20,959 bases of DNA from Ruminococcaceae bacterium UBA6842 (GTDB taxonomy: Bacteria > Bacillota > Clostridia > Oscillospirales > Acutalibacteraceae). The translations under genes and the position numbers were made by a program. Positions 15,231 through 20,959 of this stretch are shown one piece after another. Within the stretch, counting starts at the first letter, position 1. Each line of letters opens with the position of its first letter. Where the stretch lies: contig DKDS01000006.1 of assembly GCA_002451855.1 (NCBI GenBank), forward strand, positions 2,835 to 23,793, in the 5' to 3' direction. Below the pieces are notes generated by a model. It ran no database searches and was not told where the DNA came from. It was given only the letters and a program-made list of their open reading frames with translations.

Positions 15231-16966
15231 TATTCTTCACCTGCCTTATTCTGAGAATAATAAACTTCCTTGTATATATCGTTGCTTTGCAGTAATTCCT
15301 CGTGCGTGCCGACGGCGTTTATTCTGCCGTCGTCCATAACGACTATACGGTCGGCGTCCTGCACCGAGGAAATGCGCTGTGCGATTATAAGCTTTGTGGT
15401 ATCGGGTATTTCGTTTGACAGCGCTTTTCTTATAAGCGCGTCTGTCTTGGTATCAACAGCGCTCGTAGAGTCATCAAATATGATTATCTTCGGCTTTTTA
15501 AGCAGCGCCCTTGCTATGCAAAGTCTTTGCTTCTGTCCGCCCGAAACATTGGTGCCGCCCTGCTCAATATGGGTATCGTAGCCGTCGGGCAAAGCGGAAA
15601 TAAATTCATCCGCTTGGGCAAGCTTACAAACACGGACAAGCTCCTCGTCGGTTGCGGTCATATTACCCCAACGCAGATTATCCTTAATTGTACCCGAGAA
15701 AAGTACATTTTTCTGAAGCACTACCGAAACCGCGTTACGCAGCGTTTCAATATCGTAGTCCTTTACATTGTTTCCGCCTACCTTAACCTCGCCCTCGTTC
15801 ACATCGTAAAGTCGTGAAATAAGCTGTATAAGCGAGGATTTACTGCTTCCCGTTCCGCCGATTATTCCGATGGTTTCACCCGATTTTATATGCAGGTCAA
15901 TATCCGTAAGCGCACATTTTTCGGCTTCCTTGTGATACTTAAAGGAAACATTATTAAAATCTATACTGCCGTCAGGCACGGACATTATGGGGTTCTGCGG
16001 ATTTTCGATACTGCTTTCCTCTTTTAAAACCTCGCAGATACGCTGTGCCGAAGCGCTTGAAATCGTTATCATAACAAAAATCATTGAAAGCATCATAAGG
16101 CTTGAAAGTATCTGCATACCGTAGGTAAAAAGGCTTGAAAGGTCGCCGACGCCCATAGCCGAACCGCCTGTGCCTATTATCAGCTTTGCGCCGAAGTAGG
16201 ACGCCAGTATCATAGCAACATACATCGCAAGCTGCATTACAGGTCCGTTAAGAGCCACAATCTTTTCCGCTCTTGTGAAGTCATCACGAACCTCCTCGGA
16301 CGCCTTTGCAAATTTATTTTGCTCGTAATCCTCTCGCACAAAGGACTTCACAACACGCATACCTTTAATGTTTTCCTGTACGGAATTGTTAAGGTTATCG
16401 TACTTTTTGAAAATTCTGTTAAACAGCGGCATCGCCTTTTTAATTATAAGGAAAAGCGCAAAAGCCAAAAACGGCACTACGATAACATAAACTGTTGAAA
16501 GCTGCGGACACATCTTGAACGCCATAATCATAGCGAATATAAACATCATCGGCGAACGGACGGCAATCCTTATAATCATCATATACGCCATCTGAACATT
16601 GGATATATCCGTTGTAAGTCTTGTTACAAGGCTTGAGGTTGAAAATTTATCTATGTTTGTAAAGGAAAACTCCTGTACCTTATAAAACAGGTCGTGCCTT
16701 AAATTTTTTGCGAAGCCGCAGGACGCAGTGGCGCAGGTCTTGCCTGCCATTGCGCCGAAAAACAGCGAAACGAATGCCAGACCGATAAGCATAAAGCCAT
16801 ACTTTAAAATAAGGGACATATCCGTTCCGTCCTGTATGTGGTTAATAAGCTTGGCAATATAAAAAGGGATAATACACTCGACAATTACCTCGATTGAAAC
16901 CAAAACAGGCGTCAAAATCGAGGACTTTTTATACTCCCTTATACTGCCCATAAGTGTTTTTATCAT
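15230..16966 (-). CDS. ABC exporter half-transporter with degenerate ATPase site (subunit 1)
   Basis: The 578-residue ABC half-exporter has six expected helices (about 18-305) and an ATPase domain with Walker A GGTGSSKS (370-377), Q-loop Q418 and an intact signature VSGGQ (474-478). The residue after Walker B Asp498 is D499, not the catalytic Glu (IIIFDDSTS), and the switch histidine is Q530 (IIAQR). These are the marks of the degenerate subunit in heterodimeric exporters such as TM287/288, LmrCD and BmrCD. It should therefore work only with the gene downstream, which overlaps it by one base. ATG 16966 follows AGGAG. It lies 22 bases after marR, so its expression probably follows the regulator's ligand response. 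Substrate is unknown. Confidence 0.95.
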   Translation of the reverse strand: MIKTLMGSIREYKKSSILTPVLVSIEVIVECIIPFYIAKLINHIQDGTDMSLILKYGFMLIGLAFVSLFFGAMAGKTCATASCGFAKNLRHDLFYKVQEFSFTNIDKFSTSSLVTRLTTDISNVQMAYMMIIRIAVRSPMMFIFAMIMAFKMCPQLSTVYVIVVPFLAFALFLIIKKAMPLFNRIFKKYDNLNNSVQENIKGMRVVKSFVREDYEQNKFAKASEEVRDDFTRAEKIVALNGPVMQLAMYVAMILASYFGAKLIIGTGGSAMGVGDLSSLFTYGMQILSSLMMLSMIFVMITISSASAQRICEVLKEESSIENPQNPIMSVPDGSIDFNNVSFKYHKEAEKCALTDIDLHIKSGETIGIIGGTGSSKSSLIQLISRLYDVNEGEVKVGGNNVKDYDIETLRNAVSVVLQKNVLFSGTIKDNLRWGNMTATDEELVRVCKLAQADEFISALPDGYDTHIEQGGTNVSGGQKQRLCIARALLKKPKIIIFDDSTSAVDTKTDALIRKALSNEIPDTTKLIIAQRISSVQDADRIVVMDDGRINAVGTHEELLQSNDIYKEVYYSQNKAGEE

Positions 16967-16988
16967 AATTTATCTCCTCTTAAAAGGG

Positions 16989-17432
16989 TTATTCCGCGTT
17001 TTCCATATTCTTTTTGAGCTTTTCCATAACACGGAAAAAGGTATTAAGCTCCTCTTCGTCTATACCGGTTCTGAGTCTCTGTTCACGCTCGGCAATATCC
17101 TCGCATATTTTTTTGTGAACGCTTACCGCCTTATCCGTAAGCACTATTTTTTTAAGACGGGCGTCGCTTTCAACGCTCACACGCTTAATATACCCGTTTT
17201 TTTCCATAAGCTTAAGTATATTGCTGGCGGTTGAGCGCCTTATCGAAAATTTTTCCTCAAAATCCTTTTGGAAAATATCCTTGTCCCGATTTTCATAAAA
17301 ATAGTTTATCGCCCAGCCGTGTATTCTCTGATTTGGTTCAAGTCTCATTTCGGCAATGTTTTTTTCAACATCTCTTCTGATCAAATTAGAAAGCGTGCGG
17401 ATCTCAAAACCTATATCGTTTTCAGCGCACAT
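16989..17432 (-). CDS. MarR-family transcriptional regulator of the ABC exporter operon
   Basis: The 147-residue protein has the size and winged-helix form of MarR repressors. An N-terminal dimerisation helix is followed by the recognition region FEEKFSIRRSTASNILKLM (about 59-77) and the wing GYIKRVSVESDARLKKIVLT (about 80-99). The DAR(L)KK segment matches the family's wing motif D.R.....LT. C-terminal helices close the dimer. ATG 17432 follows GAGGTGAT. It is the first gene of a three-gene unit with the two ABC half-transporters. A palindrome over the predicted start site suggests it represses itself and the exporter until a ligand, perhaps the exported compound, releases it. No ligand can be read from the sequence. 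Confidence 0.93.
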   Translation of the reverse strand: MCAENDIGFEIRTLSNLIRRDVEKNIAEMRLEPNQRIHGWAINYFYENRDKDIFQKDFEEKFSIRRSTASNILKLMEKNGYIKRVSVESDARLKKIVLTDKAVSVHKKICEDIAEREQRLRTGIDEEELNTFFRVMEKLKKNMENAE

Positions 17433-17453
17433 TTCATCACCTCACAGATAATT

Positions 17454-17467
17454 GTTAGTTTGCTAAC
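17454..17467. promoter_or_regulatory. Palindromic operator candidate for the MarR regulator
   Basis: GTTAG-TTTG-CTAAC is a perfect five-base inverted repeat placed directly after the -10 of the marR promoter, over the expected transcription start. MarR dimers bind palindromes of this size, so autorepression is inferred. Confidence 0.65.
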
Positions 17468-17468
17468 T

Positions 17469-17496
17469 ATTATAACACAATGCTCCGTTTTGTCAA
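17469..17496 (-). promoter_or_regulatory. Strong sigma-A promoter of marR-ABC operon
   Basis: On the minus strand a perfect TTGACA (17496-17491) and a perfect TATAAT (17474-17469) are 16 bases apart, with a TG at the extended -10 position. A promoter this strong fits a gene set kept off by a repressor. Confidence 0.88.
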
Positions 17497-17543
17497 CAAA
17501 TAAATTTTGAACTTTTTGAAAACAACGAACAGTTAAATTTTGC

Positions 17544-17572
17544 TTGATTTTTTTTTCTTACCGTGATATAAT
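17544..17572 (+). promoter_or_regulatory. Promoter of rpsO (and probably pnp)
   Basis: TTGATT (17544-17549) and a perfect TATAAT (17567-17572) are 17 bases apart, with TGA just before the -10 making it extended. Transcription would start near 17579, giving a leader of about 95 bases. The marR promoter is divergent, with about 50 bases between the two -35 boxes. Confidence 0.82.
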
Positions 17573-17578
17573 ACTTAG

Positions 17579-17673
17579 GCTACCGTATACTACGCCTTGG
17601 GCGTCTGCCCTTTTCGGGATTCACTTATGACCCTTTGCTTGGTTTACGGATGATAATTAAAGGAGTGAAAAAA
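17579..17673 (+). promoter_or_regulatory. Structured rpsO leader, candidate S15-binding autoregulatory element
   Basis: An outer helix can form between CCGTATACT (17583-17591) and GGTTTACGG (17641-17649), with one T-T mismatch and one G-U pair. Inside it are a hairpin ACGCC-TTG-GGCGT (17592-17604) and a second one CCC-TTTTC-GGG (17608-17618), so a three-way junction is possible, the shape S15 binds on 16S rRNA. GGGC-GTCT-GCCC (17599-17610) competes with both. CCTTT (17632-17636) could pair with AAAGG of the ribosome site (17659-17663). rpsO autoregulation by S15 is known in several bacteria; that this leader does so is inference. Confidence 0.5.
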
Positions 17674-17937
17674 ATGACCAAAGAATTAAAGCAGCAGATT
17701 ATGAAGGATTACGCTATTCATGAGGGCGATACCGGTTCTCCGGAGGTGCAGATAGCACTTCTCACAACCAGAATCAACGAGCTTAACGCTCACTTAAAGG
17801 TACACCCGAAGGATCGTCATTCCTATCGCGGTCTTCTTAAGATGGTAGGTCACAGAAGAAACCTCTTGGCTTACCTCCAGAAGAATGACATTGAAAGATA
17901 CCGTGCTATAATCAAAAAACTCGGCATCCGTAAATAA
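17674..17937 (+). CDS. rpsO: Ribosomal protein S15
   Basis: The 87-residue protein is S15 of normal length, from MTKELKQQIM through the conserved HEGDTGSPEVQIALLT and HPKDRHSYRGLLKMVGHRR segments to the C-terminal GIRK. S15 binds the central-domain three-way junction of 16S rRNA early in 30S assembly. The ATG at 17674 is eight bases after AAAGGAG. An upstream in-frame ATG (17650) would add residues not seen in the family and has no ribosome site. A hairpin and then pnp follow, the gene order found in E. coli and Bacillus. The 95-base structured leader suggests control by free S15. Confidence 0.98.
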   Translation: MTKELKQQIMKDYAIHEGDTGSPEVQIALLTTRINELNAHLKVHPKDRHSYRGLLKMVGHRRNLLAYLQKNDIERYRAIIKKLGIRK

Positions 17938-17948
17938 TGCGTACATTA

Positions 17949-17985
17949 AAGGCAGACCGAAAAATTTTCCGGTCTGCCTTATTGT
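17949..17985 (+). terminator. Hairpin between rpsO and pnp, probably leaky
   Basis: AAGGCAGACCG (17949-17959) pairs with CGGTCTGCCTT (17970-17980) in an 11-bp perfect stem with a ten-base loop. The following bases (ATTGTAAAAT) are a poor U run, so it may act as a processing or stability element or partial terminator, with read-through into pnp. No convincing pnp promoter was seen after it. Confidence 0.65.
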
Positions 17986-17995
17986 AAAATTAAAA

Positions 17996-18091
17996 GGAGA
18001 TTTTCGTGCTTTAGCGGTAAATCGGGCGCCCGAGCGCTATCGGACATCGGATTTATTGCTAACCGGAAGTCTCCGAAAAAAGAAAAGGAGA
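17996..18091 (+). promoter_or_regulatory. pnp leader: long hairpin with two alternative pairings of the anti-Shine-Dalgarno
   Basis: GGAGATTTTCG (17996-18006) pairs with CGGAAGTCTCC (18064-18074). Nested inside, TTAGCGGTAAATC (18011-18023) pairs with GATTTATTGCTAA (18050-18062) over 13 positions, two of them G-U. CCGA-GCGCTA-TCGG (18030-18043) caps it. The true ribosome site GGAGA (18087-18091) repeats the sequence of the outer 5' arm, so TCTCC (18070-18074) can pair with either copy. In E. coli a leader stem of pnp is cut by RNase III and used for PNPase self-control; a similar role here is inferred. Confidence 0.55.
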
Positions 18092-18101
18092 TTATTAAAG
18101 T

Positions 18102-20309
18102 ATGTTTGAAAACTACAAGGTTTACGAAACAACACTTGCCGGCAGACCCTTAAAGCTTGAAACCGGTATGATGGCACAGCTTGCTAATGCCGCTGTTATG
18201 GCAACCTACGGCGAGACCAAGGTTCTCTGCACGGTTACAGCGTCGGCGAAGCCCCGTGAAGGCGTGGATTTCTTCCCGCTTTCGGTTGATTATGAGGAAA
18301 AAATGTATTCGGTAGGCAGACTGCCCGGCTCGTTCACAAGGCGCGAGGGCAGAGCTACCGAAAAGGCTATACTTGCCTCCCGCTGCATTGACAGACCTAT
18401 CCGTCCGCTTTTCCCGAAGGATATGCGTAACGACTGTTCTGTTGTCGCGACCGTTATGTCGGTTGACCCCGATTGCTCACCCGAGGTTGCGGCGGCAATA
18501 GGCGTTTCCGCCGCAATCGCAATTTCCGATATTCCGTGGGCAGGTCCTATTTCAAGCGTTAATGTAGGACTTGTTGACAGTGAAATTGTTATTAACCCGA
18601 CACTTGAACAGCGCGCGAAATCCGACCTTAACCTTACCGTTTCTTCAACCGAAGATTTGGTTGCTATGATTGAGGCGGGCGCTAACGAAATTTCGGACGA
18701 GCTTATGTTCGACTGCATTATGGCAGGTCACGAGGCAAATAAAGAGGTTGTTAAATTCATAAACGGCATAGTAGCCGAAATCGGCAAGCCGAAGTTTGAG
18801 TTTGAGTCCAACGATCCCGACCCCGAAATATTTAAGGAAATCGAAGATTTCTGCATTGAGGATGTAAAGAAAGCGCTTGATACCGACGACAAGACGGTAA
18901 GAGACGCCGCCCTCCTACCCATTTACAATGCGGTTCACGAGAAATTTGACGAGAAGTTCGAAGGCAACGAGGCTAAAATCGAGGAAATAATGTACTTGGT
19001 TCAAAAGCACGTTGTAAGAGATTGGCTCAAAAACGAAAAGAAGCGTGTTGACGGCAGAGGTATTGATGAAATACGCCCCTTAAACGCACAGATAGACCTT
19101 CTCCCCCGTGTTCACGGCTCGGGTATGTTCACCCGCGGTCAAACGCAGGTTCTCTCGGTAGCTACCTTAGCTCCGATAAGCGAGGCTCAGAAGCTTGACG
19201 GTCTCGACGAAGAGGTTACAAAGCGATATATTCACCACTACAATTTCCCCTCATACTCGGTAGGCGAAACAAAGCCGTCCAGAGGTCCCGGCAGGCGTGA
19301 AATCGGTCACGGCGCACTTGCGGAAAAGGCTCTTGTTCCGGTGATTCCGAGCGTTGAGGAATTCCCGTACGCTATTCGTGTTGTTTCCGAGGTTCTTTCC
19401 TCAAACGGCTCTACCTCACAGGGCTCTATATGCGGTTCAACACTGGCTCTTATGGCTGCCGGTGTTCCGATTAAGGCGCCCGTAGCCGGTATCTCCTGCG
19501 GACTTATCACAGGTGATAAGGGCGTTTACGGCGACTTTATGACTATGGTTGACATTCAGGGTCTTGAGGATTTCTACGGCGACATGGACTTTAAGGTAGC
19601 AGGTACTCACAAGGGTATTACCGCTATCCAGATGGACTTAAAGGTTCACGGTCTTACACCCGAAATAATCAAGGAAGCATTTGCGAAAACTCACAAGGCA
19701 AGAGATTATATACTCGACGAGGTTATGCTCAAGTGTATACCCGAACCGAGAACCGAGCTTTCAAAATACGCTCCGAAAATGCTTACAACCACAATCAGCC
19801 CCGATAAAATCGGCGATGTTATCGGTAAGCAGGGCAAGGTTATCCAGTCCATTCAGGAGCAGTGCGACTGCACCATTAACATTGAGGAAGACGGTCATGT
19901 TTATGTTTCGGGTCTTGATACCGATAAGGCAAAACAGGCTATTTCAATAATTGAGCTTATCGCAAACGACCCTGAGGTCGGCGCTATTTACAGCGGTAAG
20001 GTAACCCGTCTTATGACCTTCGGCGCCTTTGTTGAAATCGCTCCCGGCAAGGAAGGACTTGTTCACATCTCAAAGCTTGACACCAAGCGTGTTGAAAAGG
20101 TTGAGGATGTTGTAGCTGTCGGCGATCAGGTAATAGTAAAGGTTACCGAAATTGACGATCAGGGCAGAATTAACCTCTCACGCAGAGATGCGCTTGTTGA
20201 GGTAAACGGCGAAACGGTAGCTCCCTATGCCGACGATGTACCCCAGCCCCGTCCCGCAAAGCGTGACGGTCACAGAGACCGCAAGGGCTTCAGAAAACAG
20301 CACGACTGA
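18102..20309 (+). CDS. pnp: Polyribonucleotide nucleotidyltransferase (PNPase)
   Basis: The 735-residue enzyme is full length. The first RNase PH core (about 1-225) contains VGRLPGSFTRREGR (71-84), and the linker helical domain spans about 240-310. The second, catalytic RNase PH core (about 315-545) contains SRGPGRREIGHGALAEKAL (393-411) and EDFYGDMDFK (489-498), where D490, D496 and K498 match the E. coli D486/D492/K494 set. A KH domain follows (about 560-620, with GDVIGKQGK), then an S1 domain (about 625-695) and a basic tail. PNPase degrades RNA 3'-5' with phosphate as a trimeric ring. ATG 18102 follows AAGGAGA at about ten bases. The gene follows rpsO, likely by read-through of the hairpin at 17949-17985, and its leader suggests post-transcriptional control. 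Confidence 0.98.
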   Translation: MFENYKVYETTLAGRPLKLETGMMAQLANAAVMATYGETKVLCTVTASAKPREGVDFFPLSVDYEEKMYSVGRLPGSFTRREGRATEKAILASRCIDRPIRPLFPKDMRNDCSVVATVMSVDPDCSPEVAAAIGVSAAIAISDIPWAGPISSVNVGLVDSEIVINPTLEQRAKSDLNLTVSSTEDLVAMIEAGANEISDELMFDCIMAGHEANKEVVKFINGIVAEIGKPKFEFESNDPDPEIFKEIEDFCIEDVKKALDTDDKTVRDAALLPIYNAVHEKFDEKFEGNEAKIEEIMYLVQKHVVRDWLKNEKKRVDGRGIDEIRPLNAQIDLLPRVHGSGMFTRGQTQVLSVATLAPISEAQKLDGLDEEVTKRYIHHYNFPSYSVGETKPSRGPGRREIGHGALAEKALVPVIPSVEEFPYAIRVVSEVLSSNGSTSQGSICGSTLALMAAGVPIKAPVAGISCGLITGDKGVYGDFMTMVDIQGLEDFYGDMDFKVAGTHKGITAIQMDLKVHGLTPEIIKEAFAKTHKARDYILDEVMLKCIPEPRTELSKYAPKMLTTTISPDKIGDVIGKQGKVIQSIQEQCDCTINIEEDGHVYVSGLDTDKAKQAISIIELIANDPEVGAIYSGKVTRLMTFGAFVEIAPGKEGLVHISKLDTKRVEKVEDVVAVGDQVIVKVTEIDDQGRINLSRRDALVEVNGETVAPYADDVPQPRPAKRDGHRDRKGFRKQHD

Positions 20310-20328
20310 TAAATAAATATCAGAAGAA

Positions 20329-20370
20329 AACGCCTGCGAACGCATTAAATGCATTCGCAGGCGTTATATT
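20329..20370. terminator. Shared terminator of pnp and the convergent P-loop gene
   Basis: AACGCCTGCGAA (20329-20340) and TTCGCAGGCGTT (20354-20365) form a 12-bp perfect stem with an inner GCATTAAATGC that can also pair. On the plus strand it is followed by ATATTTG; on the minus strand by a GTTTTCTTC run. The stop codon and last sense codons of the minus-strand gene lie inside it. Confidence 0.85.
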
Positions 20371-20860
20371 TGTCGTCAATTAAAATATATTCGGTATTTG
20401 TTTCACGGCACATTTTAAGATAATGAGCATTATCGGCAATCAGATCTTCTGCCGTACAACAGCTGTCATCCAAACGGTCCTCGATAATATTCGCATATGA
20501 CTTAATATCGTCAAAATGTGTTTTTATGTATTTTTCGCTCATAACAAGACAAACAAGCTTAATTTGTTTTAAATAAAACCCGTCAAAGTCTTTTTTGCAA
20601 CCAAGCGGTATATAACAGCCCTCAACAATAAGGTTTTGCTTGTTTTCTATTGCGGTTTTTATTATTTCCCGCACTATCGGCCATAAATATTCGGTAAGCG
20701 CCTTGTCGTCGCTTTCGGGTGTAAGTCTTGTATTTCCGCTTCTTATAAGTCCCATTTTCAAATGGTCTGCCGAAAGATATGGATATTTGTATTTTTCAAG
20801 CAGTCTTTGCGCCAGCGCGGTCTTACCCGTATGTGAAGCGCCCGTTATTATAATAATCAT
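20345..20860 (-). CDS. P-loop NTPase, small-molecule kinase-like, function unknown
   Basis: The 171-residue cytosolic protein begins with a beta-strand and Walker A loop GASHTGKT (7-14). SADHLKMGLIRSG (30-42) sits where nucleotide and sugar kinases bind their acceptor, and NLIVEGCYIP (76-85) resembles a Walker B strand. The pattern is that of the adenylate-kinase/phosphoglycerate-kinase-like P-loop kinases often labelled AAA ATPase; no substrate can be assigned. The ATG at 20858-20860 follows GGTGA at short spacing. Six cysteines are present, two adjacent (134-135) and two near the end (NACECI). The last codons and stop form one arm and part of the loop of the terminator shared with pnp. No good promoter was seen; a hairpin terminator lies directly upstream. 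Confidence 0.85.
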   Translation of the reverse strand: MIIIITGASHTGKTALAQRLLEKYKYPYLSADHLKMGLIRSGNTRLTPESDDKALTEYLWPIVREIIKTAIENKQNLIVEGCYIPLGCKKDFDGFYLKQIKLVCLVMSEKYIKTHFDDIKSYANIIEDRLDDSCCTAEDLIADNAHYLKMCRETNTEYILIDDKYNACECI

Positions 20861-20870
20861 AATTTCACCG

Positions 20871-20908
20871 TATAATAAATCCGTACAGAGAACAGTCTGT
20901 ACGGATTT
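20871..20908 (-). terminator. Intrinsic terminator upstream of the P-loop gene
   Basis: AAATCCGTACAGA (20877-20889) pairs perfectly with 20896-20908 (13 bp, six-base loop). On the minus strand the stem is followed by a T-rich stretch (TTTATTATA), and it lies just after the stop of the gene entering from the right. On the plus strand an even longer T run follows, but no plus-strand gene needs it. Confidence 0.8.
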
Positions 20909-20914
20909 GTTTTT

Positions 20915-20959
20915 TTACTTTGAGGAAATATATTCGTCAATGGCTTTTGCGGCGGTTTT
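20915..20959 (-). CDS. C-terminal end of a gene running off the right edge
   Basis: On the minus strand an open frame enters at the window edge and ends KTAAKAIDEYISSK followed by TAA (20917-20915). The hairpin terminator begins seven bases later, which supports a genuine gene end. Fourteen codons are too few to name the product. Confidence 0.5.
   Translation of the reverse strand, partial: KTAAKAIDEYISSK

Noticed and set aside
17627..17653. Eight-codon leader peptide (MTLCLVYG) before rpsO
   Set aside because: No ribosome site precedes it and it overlaps the predicted outer helix of the leader; short frames are expected by chance.
17981..17995. TAAAAT near 17985 as a -10 for a separate pnp promoter
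   Set aside because: No acceptable -35 at 16-18 bases upstream; the region there is the arm of the rpsO-pnp hairpin.
18022..18033. Perfect 12-base palindrome TCGGGCGCCCGA in the pnp leader as an operator
   Set aside because: It lies within a transcribed leader that folds into a larger hairpin, well downstream of the only visible promoter; RNA structure explains it better.
20896..20916. Plus-strand terminator reading of the hairpin at 20877-20908
   Set aside because: The T run is good in this direction, but no plus-strand gene lies upstream; it more likely serves the minus-strand gene entering from the right.
1..20959. CRISPR arrays, insertion sequences, tRNA or rRNA genes
   Set aside because: No regularly spaced repeats, transposase motifs or terminal inverted repeats, or rRNA-like segments were seen by eye; a tRNA scan could not be run.

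Overview
The window looks like chromosomal DNA of an anaerobic, spore-forming member of the Clostridia (Firmicutes), probably an Oscillospiraceae/Ruminococcaceae-like gut lineage. The grounds are strong AGGAGG-type ribosome binding sites, several GTG/TTG starts, an Enterococcus hirae-like V-type ATPase operon, a SipL-type SPOCS+LysM spore-coat protein, and the rpsO-pnp pair. The lineage is inferred from gene content and style, not from a database match. Every stretch longer than about 300 bases contains a gene; the longest intergenic gap is the roughly 240-base marR/rpsO region.

Layout. Bases 1-6693 (minus strand) hold a V-type ATPase operon in the order stalk G/H subunit (ntpF), I, K, E, C, F-subunit (ntpG), A and the start of B, which runs off the left edge. 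This is the ntp order of E. hirae, and the K ring subunit keeps the residues that bind Na+ in that enzyme. A divergent promoter region (about 6715-6881) separates it from a plus-strand, four-gene operon (6882-11634): alpha/beta hydrolase, membrane-anchored MurF-like Mur ligase without the usual UDP-binding N-terminal domain, D-Ala-D-Ala-ligase-family ATP-grasp enzyme, and a Mn-type cation diffusion facilitator. A bidirectional hairpin terminator ends it. Convergent to it is a SipL-like sporulation gene (11692-13221, minus) with a candidate sigma-E promoter. Next come marR and two ABC half-transporters (13314-17432, minus), forming a self-regulated heterodimeric exporter operon with a palindromic operator at the start site. 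Divergent from marR are rpsO (S15) and pnp (PNPase), each behind a structured mRNA leader. The right end holds a minus-strand P-loop kinase-like gene whose stop codon lies in the loop of a shared terminator, then the last codons of another minus-strand gene.

Most of the window is core metabolism. The parts most worth a second look are the hydrolase/membrane-Mur-ligase/Ddl cassette, which could modify a lipid-linked or non-UDP peptidoglycan precursor, and the pnp leader. In that leader one TCTCC segment can pair either with an upstream GGAGA decoy, closing a long hairpin, or with the true Shine-Dalgarno. Other points of interest are the S15 leader candidate, the Na+ ligand set in the ATPase ring, and the asymmetric nucleotide sites of the ABC pair.
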